Positions 25,617 through 33,343 of a DNA stretch of 64,000 nt are shown here, in pieces. Source of the DNA: Alcanivorax sp. (GTDB lineage: Bacteria; Pseudomonadota; Gammaproteobacteria; Pseudomonadales; Alcanivoracaceae); assembly GCF_017794965.1 (NCBI RefSeq), contig NZ_CP051240.1:992001-1056000 (forward strand), given 5' to 3'. A program made the position numbers and the translations under genes. The notes under the pieces were generated by a model. The model ran no database searches and was not told the origin of the DNA. It worked only from the letters and a program-made list of their open reading frames with translations. The first letter of the stretch is position 1. Each line of letters begins with the position of its first letter.

Positions 25617-25701
25617 AGCCCGGGGCAGGGGGTTGCCCTGACCCGGCAAGCTGCATAGAATTGCCACCCTCTTCAGGACGTTACGACGCACTGAAAGCCA
25701 T

Positions 25702-25778
25702 ACAACCGTAGCTCAGTTGGTTAGAGCACCACCTTGACATGGTGGGGGTCGGTGGTTCGAATCCACTCGGTTGTACCA
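25702..25778 (+). tRNA. tRNA-Val (GAC)
   Basis: Complete 77-nt cloverleaf: acceptor ACAACCG pairing with CGGTTGT and an encoded ACCA end, D-arm GCTCAGTTGGTTAGAGC, anticodon stem CCACC/GGTGG around loop TTGACAT (anticodon GAC, valine), T-arm GGTTCGAATCC. Its 3' end forms the left att repeat of the integrated element and is regenerated by it. Confidence 0.96.
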
Positions 25779-25782
25779 AATT
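25762..25782 (+). repeat. attL: 21-bp direct repeat at tRNA 3' end
   Basis: The last bases of the T-arm, acceptor stem and ACCA plus AAATT are repeated exactly at 41615-41635, 15,853 bp away. This is the usual footprint of site-specific integration by a tyrosine recombinase into a tRNA gene. Confidence 0.93.
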
Positions 25783-25811
25783 CCAGTATCACGGCATCCC
25801 ATGCCGTCCCA

Positions 25812-25838
25812 AGAGCCCTGTTAATCAGGGCTTTTTTG
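25812..25838 (+). terminator. Terminator between tRNA-Val and integrase
   Basis: Stem AGCCCTG/CAGGGCT around TTAAT followed by six Ts. It lies inside the element and replaces the native tRNA terminator, which is now at 41641. Confidence 0.85.
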
Positions 25839-25878
25839 GTTATAGTGCGTTTCATGCGGGTTCATTTCATATCACCGC

Positions 25879-25940
25879 ATACCCCCAAAACGGGGGGTAT
25901 ATCCGGGGGTATATCCCGATACCCCTTGCTTGATACCCCC
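25879..25940. promoter_or_regulatory. Cluster of five GGGGGTAT arm-type sites, left end
   Basis: ATACCCCC (25879), GGGGGGTATAT (25892), GGGGGTATAT (25905), ATACCCC (25919) and ATACCCCC (25933) lie in both orientations just before the integrase. The same GGGGGTATA occurs twice at the right end (41535, 41547). The pattern fits arm-binding sites of the integrase or its excisionase, and the cluster also overlaps the integrase promoter region. Confidence 0.7.
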
Positions 25941-25959
25941 ACCGGGAGAGAGCGCACTC

Positions 25960-27183
25960 ATGCCCCTTACATCCACAGCCGTCAGCCAGGCAAAGCCCAA
26001 AGCCAAACAGTTCAAGCTGTCTGACAGCCATGGGCTCTACCTTCAAGTGATGCCCAACGGCTCAAAGTACTGGCGATATAAGTACCGCTTTGCCGGCAAA
26101 GAGAAGGTGTTGGCCCTTGGCGTGTTCCCCGCGGTCTCCCTGAAAGATGCGCGGAGTGCCCGAGATGAGGCACGGCTCACCCTGGAGAAGGGGGTGGATC
26201 CGGGGGCAGTTCGCAAGGTGGAGAAACTGACTCGGCACATTGCCGCGGCTGAGAGCTTTGAAGCGATTGGCCGAGAGTGGTTCGAGAAGACCAATGCGAA
26301 GTGGTCTGCTGGCCATGCCGACCGGACAAAACGTCTGCTGGAAAAGAACCTCTATCCCTATATCGGCTCCAGGCCAATCAAGGACATTGAAGCTCCTGAG
26401 GTGCTGGCGGTCGTGCGCAGAATTGAGGCCCGTGGCTCCAACTATATGGCTCACCGTGCCAAGCAGGTGGCAGGGCTGGTTTTCCAGTATGCGATTGCTA
26501 CAGGGCGAGCACAGGCAAACCCAACCCTTGGCCTGACTAACGCGATGGTGCCTCGACGCCAGAAACATCATGCCGCTATCACTGACCCTGCTGAGGTAGG
26601 GAAGCTGATGGTGGCCATCGATGCCTTCCAGGGCACGCCGGTTGTGAATGCTGCCCTTCAACTATCAGCGTTGCTGTTCCAGCGCCCTGGGGAGATTCGG
26701 GGTATGGAGTGGTCCGAAATCAAATGGGACCAGTCCCGATGGGAGATCCCTGCGGAGAAGATGAAGATGGGTATGCCTCATGTTGTGCCCCTCAGCCGGC
26801 AGGCCATGGCCATTCTGGAGGAGCTTCATCTGCTGACCGGCCGTGGCCGCTATGTCTTCCCCAGTGCCCGGGGCGCCAGCCGCAGCATGTCTGAGAACAC
26901 GGTCCGCACGGCCCTCCGCACCATGGGTTATGACAACGACACCATGACGGCTCACGGCTTCAGAGCTATGGCTAGGACAATTCTGGATGAGGTGCTGGGC
27001 TGCCGGGTGGACTGGATTGAGCACCAGCTGGCCCACCAGGTGAAGGATTCGAACGGCCGGGCCTACAACCGGACAGCACATGTCGAGGGCAGGGCCCAGA
27101 TGATGCAGCAGTGGGCTGACTATCTGGACCAGCTCAGGAAAGAAGCGAAATCAGAGAATGTGGTGAATATCCGGAAGGCTTGA
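25960..27183 (+). CDS. int: Tyrosine recombinase integrase, P4 type
   Basis: Site-specific integrase, 407 residues from ATG 25960 (GGGAGAG upstream). It has an N-terminal arm-binding DUF4102-like domain (FKLSDSHGLYLQVMPNGSKYWRYKYRFAGKEKVLALGVFP), a core-binding domain and a catalytic domain with arginine in FQRPGEIRGMEW, HGFRAMAR, the histidine in EHQLAHQ and the tyrosine in GRAYNRTAH. It sits next to attL, as expected for catalysing integration and excision at the tRNA. Confidence 0.95.
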   Translation: MPLTSTAVSQAKPKAKQFKLSDSHGLYLQVMPNGSKYWRYKYRFAGKEKVLALGVFPAVSLKDARSARDEARLTLEKGVDPGAVRKVEKLTRHIAAAESFEAIGREWFEKTNAKWSAGHADRTKRLLEKNLYPYIGSRPIKDIEAPEVLAVVRRIEARGSNYMAHRAKQVAGLVFQYAIATGRAQANPTLGLTNAMVPRRQKHHAAITDPAEVGKLMVAIDAFQGTPVVNAALQLSALLFQRPGEIRGMEWSEIKWDQSRWEIPAEKMKMGMPHVVPLSRQAMAILEELHLLTGRGRYVFPSARGASRSMSENTVRTALRTMGYDNDTMTAHGFRAMARTILDEVLGCRVDWIEHQLAHQVKDSNGRAYNRTAHVEGRAQMMQQWADYLDQLRKEAKSENVVNIRKA

Positions 27184-27284
27184 GCCGCCGGTACCGAGTT
27201 TCGCCAGCCTAGGGTAGCTCCTGAACGGCCAGTAACCCCACTGGCCTGGCTGGCGGATTTATTGGGGTGTCATAGGGGTATGAC

Positions 27285-28061
27285 ATGGATGCAGTCGTTG
27301 ATAAGGGGCCTGTTTTCTATGATGGAGATAGGCTCTTTTTGAGAAGAGACATCGTCACAAAAGTCATTCAACAAAATGGACTTTCACAGAACTACGAAGA
27401 TGAAGATGGCAATAAGAAAGTTAGAGGCGTGGAGCCATATGTCTATGTGGACGGCATCGTTGAGCTTTATGGAATAGGGGATCTCGAGAACCAAAGCAGC
27501 ACAAAGGTGTATGCAAGCGGCCTATTCCTTTACTCAAACATCACAAGCTGGTTTGGGAAGTCTGCATTTGATAAAAACTGGGTTCAGCTGGTGGTAAAGC
27601 CCCATCTGAGTGGGCGTCTATCTCTACCCCCATCTCTAAAGGACTCCTACTTTCCGGAGGCCTATATGCCTGCGACAACGATCCCATATGCTGAAGACTG
27701 TGCATATTTTGATACTTCAGAGCTTCTCTACTTTGCAACCGAGTGGCTGGGCTTCCCATCGAGTGTTCTCGTGGAGAGGGTTGAAGCAGAGGTTGGCCCA
27801 TATTTGGCTGATGAAACCAATAAGGCAGCGCCTCAGAGCGATGGCGCTTTGCATCCAAAGGAAAGGAAAACACTTGAGGCTCTTGTGGCTGCCATGGATG
27901 CTTTACTCGTTGATGCAGGCGTTCTTGATCCAAAGCCATTTACCTCTGGGCAGCAGCTTGAGGCACAGATGAGCGCAATTGGAATACCAAATCCGCCGAA
28001 AGCTAAGACTCTTGGAGAAAAGATAAAAGCCATCCGAAGCAAAGTGGAAAATTCCAAATAG
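27285..28061 (+). CDS. Hypothetical protein of the integrated element
   Basis: 258 residues, markedly AT-richer than its neighbours, which suggests separate origin. N-terminal half is mixed alpha/beta (FYDGDRLFLRRDIVTKVIQQ, VEPYVYVDGIVELYGIGD); the C-terminal part starting LHPKERKTLEALVAAMDALLVDAG and ending LGEKIKAIRSK resembles a helical tail seen on various phage and island proteins. No catalytic motif recognised. A weak AGGGG ribosome site precedes the ATG. It is in the usual cargo position right after the integrase, so a defence or immunity role is possible but unsupported. Confidence 0.7.
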   Translation: MDAVVDKGPVFYDGDRLFLRRDIVTKVIQQNGLSQNYEDEDGNKKVRGVEPYVYVDGIVELYGIGDLENQSSTKVYASGLFLYSNITSWFGKSAFDKNWVQLVVKPHLSGRLSLPPSLKDSYFPEAYMPATTIPYAEDCAYFDTSELLYFATEWLGFPSSVLVERVEAEVGPYLADETNKAAPQSDGALHPKERKTLEALVAAMDALLVDAGVLDPKPFTSGQQLEAQMSAIGIPNPPKAKTLGEKIKAIRSKVENSK

Positions 28062-28154
28062 AACGCTGGAGACACAAACGGAATCGAAGTGTGCGAATTT
28101 ACTAAAAGTGTGACATAGCCTTTAGAGCGTCCCAGTAAAGACGAGGCGCTACCA

Positions 28155-28439
28155 ATGCACACCAACCTTCCAGAAACCGGCTACCTTCGATTGCCCCAGA
28201 TTGTGGGGCAGTCTCCCATAACTGAAGAGCAAGCAGCTCAAAACCGCAAAGCAGGGAAACGCCCTGTACAGCCCCGTGCGGGCATTCCCCCAATCATTCC
28301 CGTTAGCCGCACTACCTGGTGGAGAGGCGTCAAAGAAGGACGCTTTCCGGCAGGCGTGAAGCTCTCCGGCGGTATCACCGTCTGGCGAGTGGAAGATATA
28401 CGGGAGTACCTGCAGAAAAGCGGTGAGGTGTCGGCATGA
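28155..28439 (+). CDS. AlpA-like DNA-binding regulator
   Basis: 94-residue protein with an excisionase/AlpA-type helix-turn-helix: PIIPVSRTTWWRGVKEGRFPAGVKLSGGITVWRVEDIREYLQ. AlpA-family proteins act as excision regulators or transcription activators in P4-like elements. The TGA overlaps the next ATG (ATGA), starting a chain of tightly coupled genes. Confidence 0.85.
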   Translation: MHTNLPETGYLRLPQIVGQSPITEEQAAQNRKAGKRPVQPRAGIPPIIPVSRTTWWRGVKEGRFPAGVKLSGGITVWRVEDIREYLQKSGEVSA

Positions 28440-28714
28440 GCGAGAAGCGATTGACGCCGCTTTGCCCTCGACAGCAGCGACTCCTCAAGGCTTTGTTGGG
28501 CGGAGAGGTGACCCGTGAGCAGGCAGACCGGATTGCCAAGGCCTCCAACGGCCCGGCAGTGGTCGGGGCTCTCCGAGAAAGGGGGCTCGATATTCCCTGT
28601 GAGCGGAGGGAGAAGCTGGATGATGATGGCAAGAAAATCCGCCCAGGCATCTACAGCCTAGAGTCAAAATCCATCCCCTTGGCAAAGCAGCTGCTGGCGG
28701 GGGTGGTAAGATGA
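28436..28714 (+). CDS. Hypothetical helix-turn-helix-like protein
   Basis: 92 residues: LCPRQQRLLKALLGGEVTREQADRIAKASNGPAVVGALRERGLDIPCERREKLDDDGKKIRPGIYSL looks like a small winged helix in which the first helices read DNA. Comparable small proteins occur in prophages. It overlaps both neighbours by 4 bp, so co-translation is likely. Confidence 0.7.
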   Translation: MSEKRLTPLCPRQQRLLKALLGGEVTREQADRIAKASNGPAVVGALRERGLDIPCERREKLDDDGKKIRPGIYSLESKSIPLAKQLLAGVVR

Positions 28715-29145
28715 GTGGGCTTGCAGCAATTCAGACTCAGGGTTATTGTGCGTCTGTCGCAGCAAAATCTGCGGCCGAGTTTGGCGACTCGAACTATCCA
28801 AGGCGCACAAGCGCCCACCCTGTAGCAGGCGCTTTTTTTGTGCCCGCTATACAGAGTTATGGTGGCTGTGCGTGGGAGGCCTTCGGGCCTGCCGGTGCCC
28901 TTGGATGCCGGTTCGCCAACCTGCGCACAGTCACCTCCATCTTTTTGGCGAGAGATGTTGGTGGCTCCACAATCCAAGGAGCTACAAGCATGAATCACGT
29001 CCGTATTGCGTCCGCAACCCGCGCACGCGCCCACCGCAAAATGGCCATTTCGGCCCTCAAATCAGATTCCAGTCTTGCCACCCGCCTCAAGCGGTACCGA
29101 CACCACTCCGCCAAGGCTCGCCGCCTGGAAGGGGGTGCAGCATGA
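28711..29145 (+). CDS. Ash-family ORF with embedded terminator-like hairpin
   Basis: The frame reads GYCASVAAKSAAEFG then TSAHPVAGAFFVPAIQSYGGCAWEAFGPAGALGCRF, the pattern of phage P4 Ash/Icd-like proteins. Codons 34-45 coincide with a GC-rich stem followed by seven Ts (28805-28843), so this region may act mainly as an RNA leader/attenuator, as immunity in P4 does. The last 51 codons can be translated separately from ATG 28990. Whether the full 144-aa protein is made is uncertain. Confidence 0.6.
   Translation: MSGLAAIQTQGYCASVAAKSAAEFGDSNYPRRTSAHPVAGAFFVPAIQSYGGCAWEAFGPAGALGCRFANLRTVTSIFLARDVGGSTIQGATSMNHVRIASATRARAHRKMAISALKSDSSLATRLKRYRHHSAKARRLEGGAA
28805..28843 (+). terminator. Terminator-like hairpin inside the Ash ORF
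   Basis: GCACAAGCGCC (28805-28815) pairs with GGCGC (28828-28832) and, after a run of seven Ts, TTGTGC (28838-28843). This has the form of an intrinsic terminator or attenuator within a predicted coding frame. Confidence 0.65.
28990..29145 (+). CDS. Small basic protein, internal start in the Ash frame
   Basis: ATG 28990 is preceded by CCAAGGAGCTACAAGC, one of the best ribosome sites in the element, and encodes 51 residues rich in Arg, Lys and Ala (MNHVRIASATRARAHRKMAIS ... RYRHHSAKARRLEGGAA). The strong site argues it is translated on its own from a transcript that passes the upstream hairpin. Function unknown; its charge suggests nucleic-acid binding. Confidence 0.55.
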   Translation: MNHVRIASATRARAHRKMAISALKSDSSLATRLKRYRHHSAKARRLEGGAA

Positions 29146-29447
29146 ATCAGCACAATAACCCCGCAGAACTGGTCGAGGTGCTGCGCAATATCCTCGATGA
29201 AATCGGCACTATGGCCAATGCCCTGAATTCTGGGTTGGTGGATCTCAACTGCAATCCTGAAGATGCTGCCCGTGGCTATGCCTACATGTATTCCACGCTG
29301 GCTGAGCGCATTGGTTGGCTGGCTGATTTGGGGCTGACTCACGTCTTGGGCAGTCCGGACATCTGTGGCGATGCTGAGGATTGGTTTATGTCCCCGGCAT
29401 ATCACGATGCCAAGGCCAAGCTGGTAGGCAAGGGGGGCAAATCATGA
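29142..29447 (+). CDS. Hypothetical small protein of the integrated element
   Basis: 101 residues from ATG 29142, overlapping the preceding stop by 4 bp. Mostly helical (LVEVLRNILDEIGTMANALNSGLVD ... YMYSTLAERIGWLADLGLTHVLG). The much longer frame upstream (from 28746) is out of phase with good starts and was rejected. Function unknown. Confidence 0.65.
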   Translation: MNQHNNPAELVEVLRNILDEIGTMANALNSGLVDLNCNPEDAARGYAYMYSTLAERIGWLADLGLTHVLGSPDICGDAEDWFMSPAYHDAKAKLVGKGGKS

Positions 29448-29713
29448 ACGTCCCAACCACACGTGCCGAAATTGAAGGCGAGAGCCTCATTGGTTCAGCA
29501 ACCGCCCTTCGCACCATCTCCGAGTTGATACAGGAAAACGGTGTCCGGGAAAGCTGCGAGGGCATGCAGCCGTTTCTGGATCTGGGCGCTTATGAAGGGC
29601 TGGCCTGTGCTGTCTCCATCATTGCCGAAAAGCTGCAGGAGCAGGGCGAATTCTTCAAGCAAGACGCCATCGTTGCGGTCCGGGTCCCGTTGCAGGAGAA
29701 GCGTCATGGATAA
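29444..29713 (+). CDS. Hypothetical small protein of the integrated element
   Basis: 89 residues from ATG 29444, again overlapping its neighbours. Sequence TTRAEIEGESLIGSATALRTISELIQENGVRESCEGMQPFLDLGAYEGLACAVSIIAEKLQEQGEFF is helical and acidic. It resembles, in length and composition, the proteins either side, so these may be diverged relatives. Confidence 0.6.
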   Translation: MNVPTTRAEIEGESLIGSATALRTISELIQENGVRESCEGMQPFLDLGAYEGLACAVSIIAEKLQEQGEFFKQDAIVAVRVPLQEKRHG

Positions 29714-30056
29714 GCGTATCCCATCATTTGGCGAGCTCCTGAAGGATCTGGATGGCATTGCACCGATATACAGTCCTGATGGTGGAAAACTCACCCTCAC
29801 CAGTGAGCAATCTGAGCAGCTACGTCGCATCGCCCAGGCCAGTGAAGAAACAGGCGATGCCCTAGAGCTTGGTATGCGAGTGGTCGGCAAGCTGATGGCC
29901 GCCAGTGCCACCAGTGAGCTGCCCATGGATGCTGACGAGATACAGGCCTTGGGCTGGTTCATCCGTGAGGTGAGTGACGTGGTTCATTGCCTCAAGAATG
30001 TGGGCCTGGGCGCTGAGTATCGGCTGCAGGCGGACCGTAAGGGGGTGGCAGCATGA
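29706..30056 (+). CDS. Hypothetical small protein of the integrated element
   Basis: 116 residues from ATG 29706, overlapping the previous gene by 8 bp and the next by 4 bp. Helical (LTSEQSEQLRRIAQASEETGDALELGMRVVGKLMAASA ... ALGWFIREVSDVVHCLKNVGLGAEYRL). No family recognised. Confidence 0.6.
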   Translation: MDKRIPSFGELLKDLDGIAPIYSPDGGKLTLTSEQSEQLRRIAQASEETGDALELGMRVVGKLMAASATSELPMDADEIQALGWFIREVSDVVHCLKNVGLGAEYRLQADRKGVAA

Positions 30057-30271
30057 ACATCCTCGACCAAGTATCACAAGCCAGCTACGCCTTCCGTTCT
30101 GCCCGGGACACTCTGCAGCAGCTGATAGGCCGGCCCACCGAGAACTGGGCAAGCGGTTATGCCCGCGGGGTGCTGATGGCCCTGTGGGAGCAAGACGTAA
30201 TTTCCGAAGAGCAGCGTGATGCAGCCGGTAAAGAGTTGGATGCCATGCAGGGGGTACGTCGACATGGATAG
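30053..30271 (+). CDS. Hypothetical small protein of the integrated element
   Basis: 72 residues, MNILDQVSQASYAFRSARDTLQQLIGRPTENWASGYARGVLMALWEQDVISEEQRDAAGKEL..., overlapping its neighbours by 4 and 8 bp. The pattern of a helix pair after YARGVLMALWEQ is like small proteins that accompany phage primases, but no function is known. Confidence 0.6.
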   Translation: MNILDQVSQASYAFRSARDTLQQLIGRPTENWASGYARGVLMALWEQDVISEEQRDAAGKELDAMQGVRRHG

Positions 30272-31154
30272 CCAATACTCCTACAGCGATGCCGTTGCTG
30301 ACTTCCGTTCCGAGATACTGGCGGTGCTGGGTAGCGCCCCTGACCACATTGTCCCTGATGGGGAGCCTCACCGGTTCAGGGTTGAGGGTGACAAGCGGAG
30401 TAAGCGCTCAGGCTGGTACATCATGCATCTGGATGGTGTCCCTGCTGGCAGCTTCGGGAACTGGAAGACCGGCCAGAAAGAGACGTGGTCTAAAGTAGAC
30501 CGAAATAGACTGACTGCCCGGGAGCAGGCCGAGATTCAGCGGCACTTCCGGGAGCAACAGGCCAAGGCTGCCCGCAAGCGGCAGGAAGCCCAGGACGAAG
30601 CGGCCGAGAAGGTCCGCAAGCTCTGGGAATGGGCAAAGCCTGCCGATCCCATGCACCCCTATCTCCAGAACAAGCAGATGCCGCCTATGCAGCTCCGGCA
30701 GCATGGTGAGGTGCTGCTTGCTCCTCTGACTGATGGCCACCGAATGGTGAACCTGCAGCGCATCTTCCCTGATGGCTCCAAGCGCTTTTACCCGGGGGGC
30801 CGGGTATCGGGCTGCTGGAGCCCTATCGAGGGCGAGAAGGGGCCGCTCTACATCTGCGAGGGCTGGGCCACCGGGGCGACCATCAACAAGCTCACAGGCC
30901 GTTTGGTGGTGTGTGCGATGAATGCCGGGAACCTGACGCATGTCGCCAAGGCCATGCGGGCTCGGTATCCAGACCGGTACCTGGTGATTGCTGGCGACAA
31001 CGACCGGTTCACCGATGGAAACCCCGGCAAGGCTGCAGCCATTGATGCAGCTAGGGCAGTGGGTGGCGAGTGGATGGTTCCTGACTTTCCGGAAGGGGAG
31101 AAGGGGACCGACTACAACGACCACTACCTGCTGGAGCTGGAGGGAAAGCTATGA
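30264..31154 (+). CDS. TOPRIM-domain primase-like protein
   Basis: 296 residues from ATG 30264. An N-terminal domain common in plasmid/phage primases (PHRFRVEGDKRSKRSGWYIMHLDGVPAGSFGNWKTG), a charged helical linker (residues 90-125), then a TOPRIM domain with the catalytic glutamate in LYICEGWATG and the DxD in VIAGDNDRF. It overlaps the following DUF3631 gene by 4 bp; together they form the likely replication module. No CHC2 zinc finger is visible, so priming may need a partner. Confidence 0.85.
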   Translation: MDSQYSYSDAVADFRSEILAVLGSAPDHIVPDGEPHRFRVEGDKRSKRSGWYIMHLDGVPAGSFGNWKTGQKETWSKVDRNRLTAREQAEIQRHFREQQAKAARKRQEAQDEAAEKVRKLWEWAKPADPMHPYLQNKQMPPMQLRQHGEVLLAPLTDGHRMVNLQRIFPDGSKRFYPGGRVSGCWSPIEGEKGPLYICEGWATGATINKLTGRLVVCAMNAGNLTHVAKAMRARYPDRYLVIAGDNDRFTDGNPGKAAAIDAARAVGGEWMVPDFPEGEKGTDYNDHYLLELEGKL

Positions 31155-32698
31155 GCGAGACCGCGCAAACCCTGACCCCATCCGGGAATGTGGAATCCCA
31201 CAGCCCGCTGACATCCGAGCAGCAGGCGGCAGTAGAGCATGCCCTGAGCATGGTGAAGGATGACCCGGGCGCCATGTTTGAGCCGGCAGTATTGGAAGCC
31301 TTGAAGGCCCTCAGGGACGTCCCGGCCCAATTCGTGCGTATTCGCCTGGAGGTGAAGCGGGCCGGCACTGTGCCGATGACTGAGTTCGACAAGCTCACCG
31401 CGGTAAAAGGCGATGGTGATTCTGAGGAAGGCGACATCTTCCCTGAGGTCGATCCATGGCCGGAGCAAGTCGACGGCGCCCAGTTGCTGGAGGATCTGGA
31501 AGAGCAGTTTTCCCTGTTCGTGGTGGCCGAGCGTGAAACGCTCCGTGCTGCTTCTCTGTGGGCTTTGTTCACCTGGTGCCATGACAGTGCTGCTATCTCC
31601 CCAATCGCGCATATCAGCGCCCCTGAGAAGCGTTGTGGGAAAACGGTGCTGCTGTCCTGCCTGCAGAGAACGGTGTCCCGGCCCTTGCCGGTCTCCAGCA
31701 TCTCAAGCTCGGCCCTGTTCCGCTCGGTGGAGAAGTGGCAGCCATGCCTGCTGGTGGATGAGGCGGACAGTTTCATGGGAGACAACGAGGATCTGCGCGG
31801 CATCATCAACTGTGGATTCAACCGGGATTCTGCCCATGTGATTCGCTGTGCTGGCGATGACCACGAGCCGACCCGCTTTACGGTGTTTGCTCCAAAGGTG
31901 TTGTGCGGTATCGGCAAGCTGGCTGACACCATCATGGACCGGGCGATTCCTCTCCGCTTGCGTCGGAAGAACCCAGGGGAGAAGTCTCAGCGCCTACGAC
32001 ATAGCGACCCAGAGTCATGGGATAACCTGCGGCGTCGGATGGCCCGCTGGAGCATGGATAACGAGCAGCGTGTTTTCCTGTCGCGTCCTGCAGACATCGA
32101 TGGCCTTAACGACCGTGCCCAGGATGCATGGGAGCCGCTACAGCAGATAGCAACTATTGCTGGTGGTGACTGGCCGGACAAAACCAGACATGCGGCTATT
32201 GCGCTCCATGGTGTGGAAGAGGAGTCCCATTCCATTGGGGTAGAGCTCCTGTGTGACATCAAGGTGGTCTTTGAAACCGAGAAGGCTGACAAGCTATTCA
32301 GTGCAGATCTGCTGAATGGCCTGCATGCCGATGAAGAGGCCCCTTGGTACACCTGGAACAAAGGCAAGCCAATGACCTTGAGGCAGCTCGGTAAGCGCCT
32401 TGGTGAGTACAGCATCAAGTCCGGAACTATTCGGATTGGCTATCGGACGGCCAAAGGTTACCGACGCGACCAGTTCACGGATGCCTTCAATCGATACCTT
32501 CCCAGTAGCCCCCCTTCTGTAAGCGTCACACCGTCACAACCCAGTAAAGACGCGGGGTCTGGCGATTTTCCAAGCGTCACACAGGGTGAAGGTGTGACGG
32601 ATAAAAAAACGCTGAAACCCAGTGGTGACGCGGAGTGTGACGGTGTGACGCTTGGAACTCCCCCTGAGGAGCAGGAAAGCGAATGGGAGGCCTTCTGA
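31151..32698 (+). CDS. DUF3631 ATPase/helicase-like replication protein
   Basis: 515 residues with a P-loop CGKTVLLS (about residue 162) and Walker B LLVDEAD (about residue 200), then the DUF3631 core (DLRGIINCGFNRDSAHVIRC ... VFAPKVLCGIGKLADTIMDRAIPLRLRRK). It lies just after the primase and replaces the helicase part of P4 alpha. The last 70 residues are low-complexity with VTPSQ, SVTQ and GVTD because the DNA carries repeated GTGTGACG iterons (32521-32653), a candidate origin. Confidence 0.85.
   Translation: MSETAQTLTPSGNVESHSPLTSEQQAAVEHALSMVKDDPGAMFEPAVLEALKALRDVPAQFVRIRLEVKRAGTVPMTEFDKLTAVKGDGDSEEGDIFPEVDPWPEQVDGAQLLEDLEEQFSLFVVAERETLRAASLWALFTWCHDSAAISPIAHISAPEKRCGKTVLLSCLQRTVSRPLPVSSISSSALFRSVEKWQPCLLVDEADSFMGDNEDLRGIINCGFNRDSAHVIRCAGDDHEPTRFTVFAPKVLCGIGKLADTIMDRAIPLRLRRKNPGEKSQRLRHSDPESWDNLRRRMARWSMDNEQRVFLSRPADIDGLNDRAQDAWEPLQQIATIAGGDWPDKTRHAAIALHGVEEESHSIGVELLCDIKVVFETEKADKLFSADLLNGLHADEEAPWYTWNKGKPMTLRQLGKRLGEYSIKSGTIRIGYRTAKGYRRDQFTDAFNRYLPSSPPSVSVTPSQPSKDAGSGDFPSVTQGEGVTDKKTLKPSGDAECDGVTLGTPPEEQESEWEAF
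32521..32653. repeat. Iteron-like GTGTGACG repeats in the DUF3631 3' end
   Basis: AAGCGTCACAC at 32521 and 32572, CGTCACAA at 32532, GGTGTGACGG at 32591, GTGTGACG at 32635 and GTGTGACGCTT at 32643: six copies in 133 bp in both orientations, within coding sequence of the replication gene. This is a plausible replication origin for the excised element. Confidence 0.65.
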
Positions 32699-32994
32699 TG
32701 GCTGCTATCGACTACCTGACAGACCAAGGGCTGACGGTTCAGGTTGTGGGTGACCGGCTGATGGTTGCCCCATCTGGAAGGCTCACACCGGATCTGCGGC
32801 GGTGGATTAAGGAGCACCGGACTGAGCTCATGGATGAAGCCAGGCTGTACCGGTGCTGGCGGATCTACCGGGGTGGCAAACCGATTGGAACGATGGTCGG
32901 GGCACCCATCACCTACGCCACCGCGCTGGACCATGCCCGCTTTCGTTGGGGCGATGCTGAAGTGCATCCGGTGAGGGAGAGTCGAAGTGAATGA
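32698..32994 (+). CDS. TubC-docking-like small protein
   Basis: 98 residues. The N-terminus IDYLTDQGLTVQVVGDRLMVAPSGRLTPDLRRWIKEHRTELMDEA matches the TubC N-terminal docking-like fold often found beside island primases. ATG 32698 overlaps the upstream TGA (TGATG) and has GGGAGG 8 bp before; the in-frame ATG at 32683 is less well placed. Exact role unknown, possibly a replication accessory. Confidence 0.65.
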   Translation: MAAIDYLTDQGLTVQVVGDRLMVAPSGRLTPDLRRWIKEHRTELMDEARLYRCWRIYRGGKPIGTMVGAPITYATALDHARFRWGDAEVHPVRESRSE

Positions 32995-33223
32995 CGTCCG
33001 AGAAGCAGTCCTCAAGGAACTGGCGGAAATGGGGGAAACTCCCTGCCTGGGCGGCCGGGTTTCAGAGAAGGCGGCAGCCAAACTTCTCATGTACACCCCT
33101 GAATACTTCCGCCAGAAAGCGGCTGACGGGCTATCACCGATCCCGTGGAAGCGTCACGGCAACAGGAGGTACTACCGCCTGGAAGACATCATCGAATACC
33201 TGAGTGAGGATGACGGGGTCTGA
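32987..33223 (+). CDS. Excisionase-like DNA-binding protein
   Basis: 78 residues from GTG 32987 (GGGAGAG upstream). SEKAAAKLLMYTPEYFRQKAADGLSPIPWKRHGNRRYYRLEDIIEYLSE is a MerR/Xis-type winged helix: a helix-turn-helix followed by a wing and a final helix. It may bind the arm sites or act as a regulator of the downstream late-type gene. Confidence 0.7.
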   Translation: MNDVREAVLKELAEMGETPCLGGRVSEKAAAKLLMYTPEYFRQKAADGLSPIPWKRHGNRRYYRLEDIIEYLSEDDGV

Positions 33224-33343
33224 GGCCCCGTTCTTTACCGAACACACCCGCAGAAACTCGCAGAAGAACACATAACTTCTCTGGTGACCCCTAACCACCC
33301 CGGGGTGATAGTGAATCCAAGAACATTCACCGGAGACAGCCCT

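Noticed and set aside
28746..29141. Upstream extension of the gene at 29142
   Set aside because: Overlaps the Ash frame out of phase and the real start has a 4-bp overlap with the previous stop, the rule in this operon.
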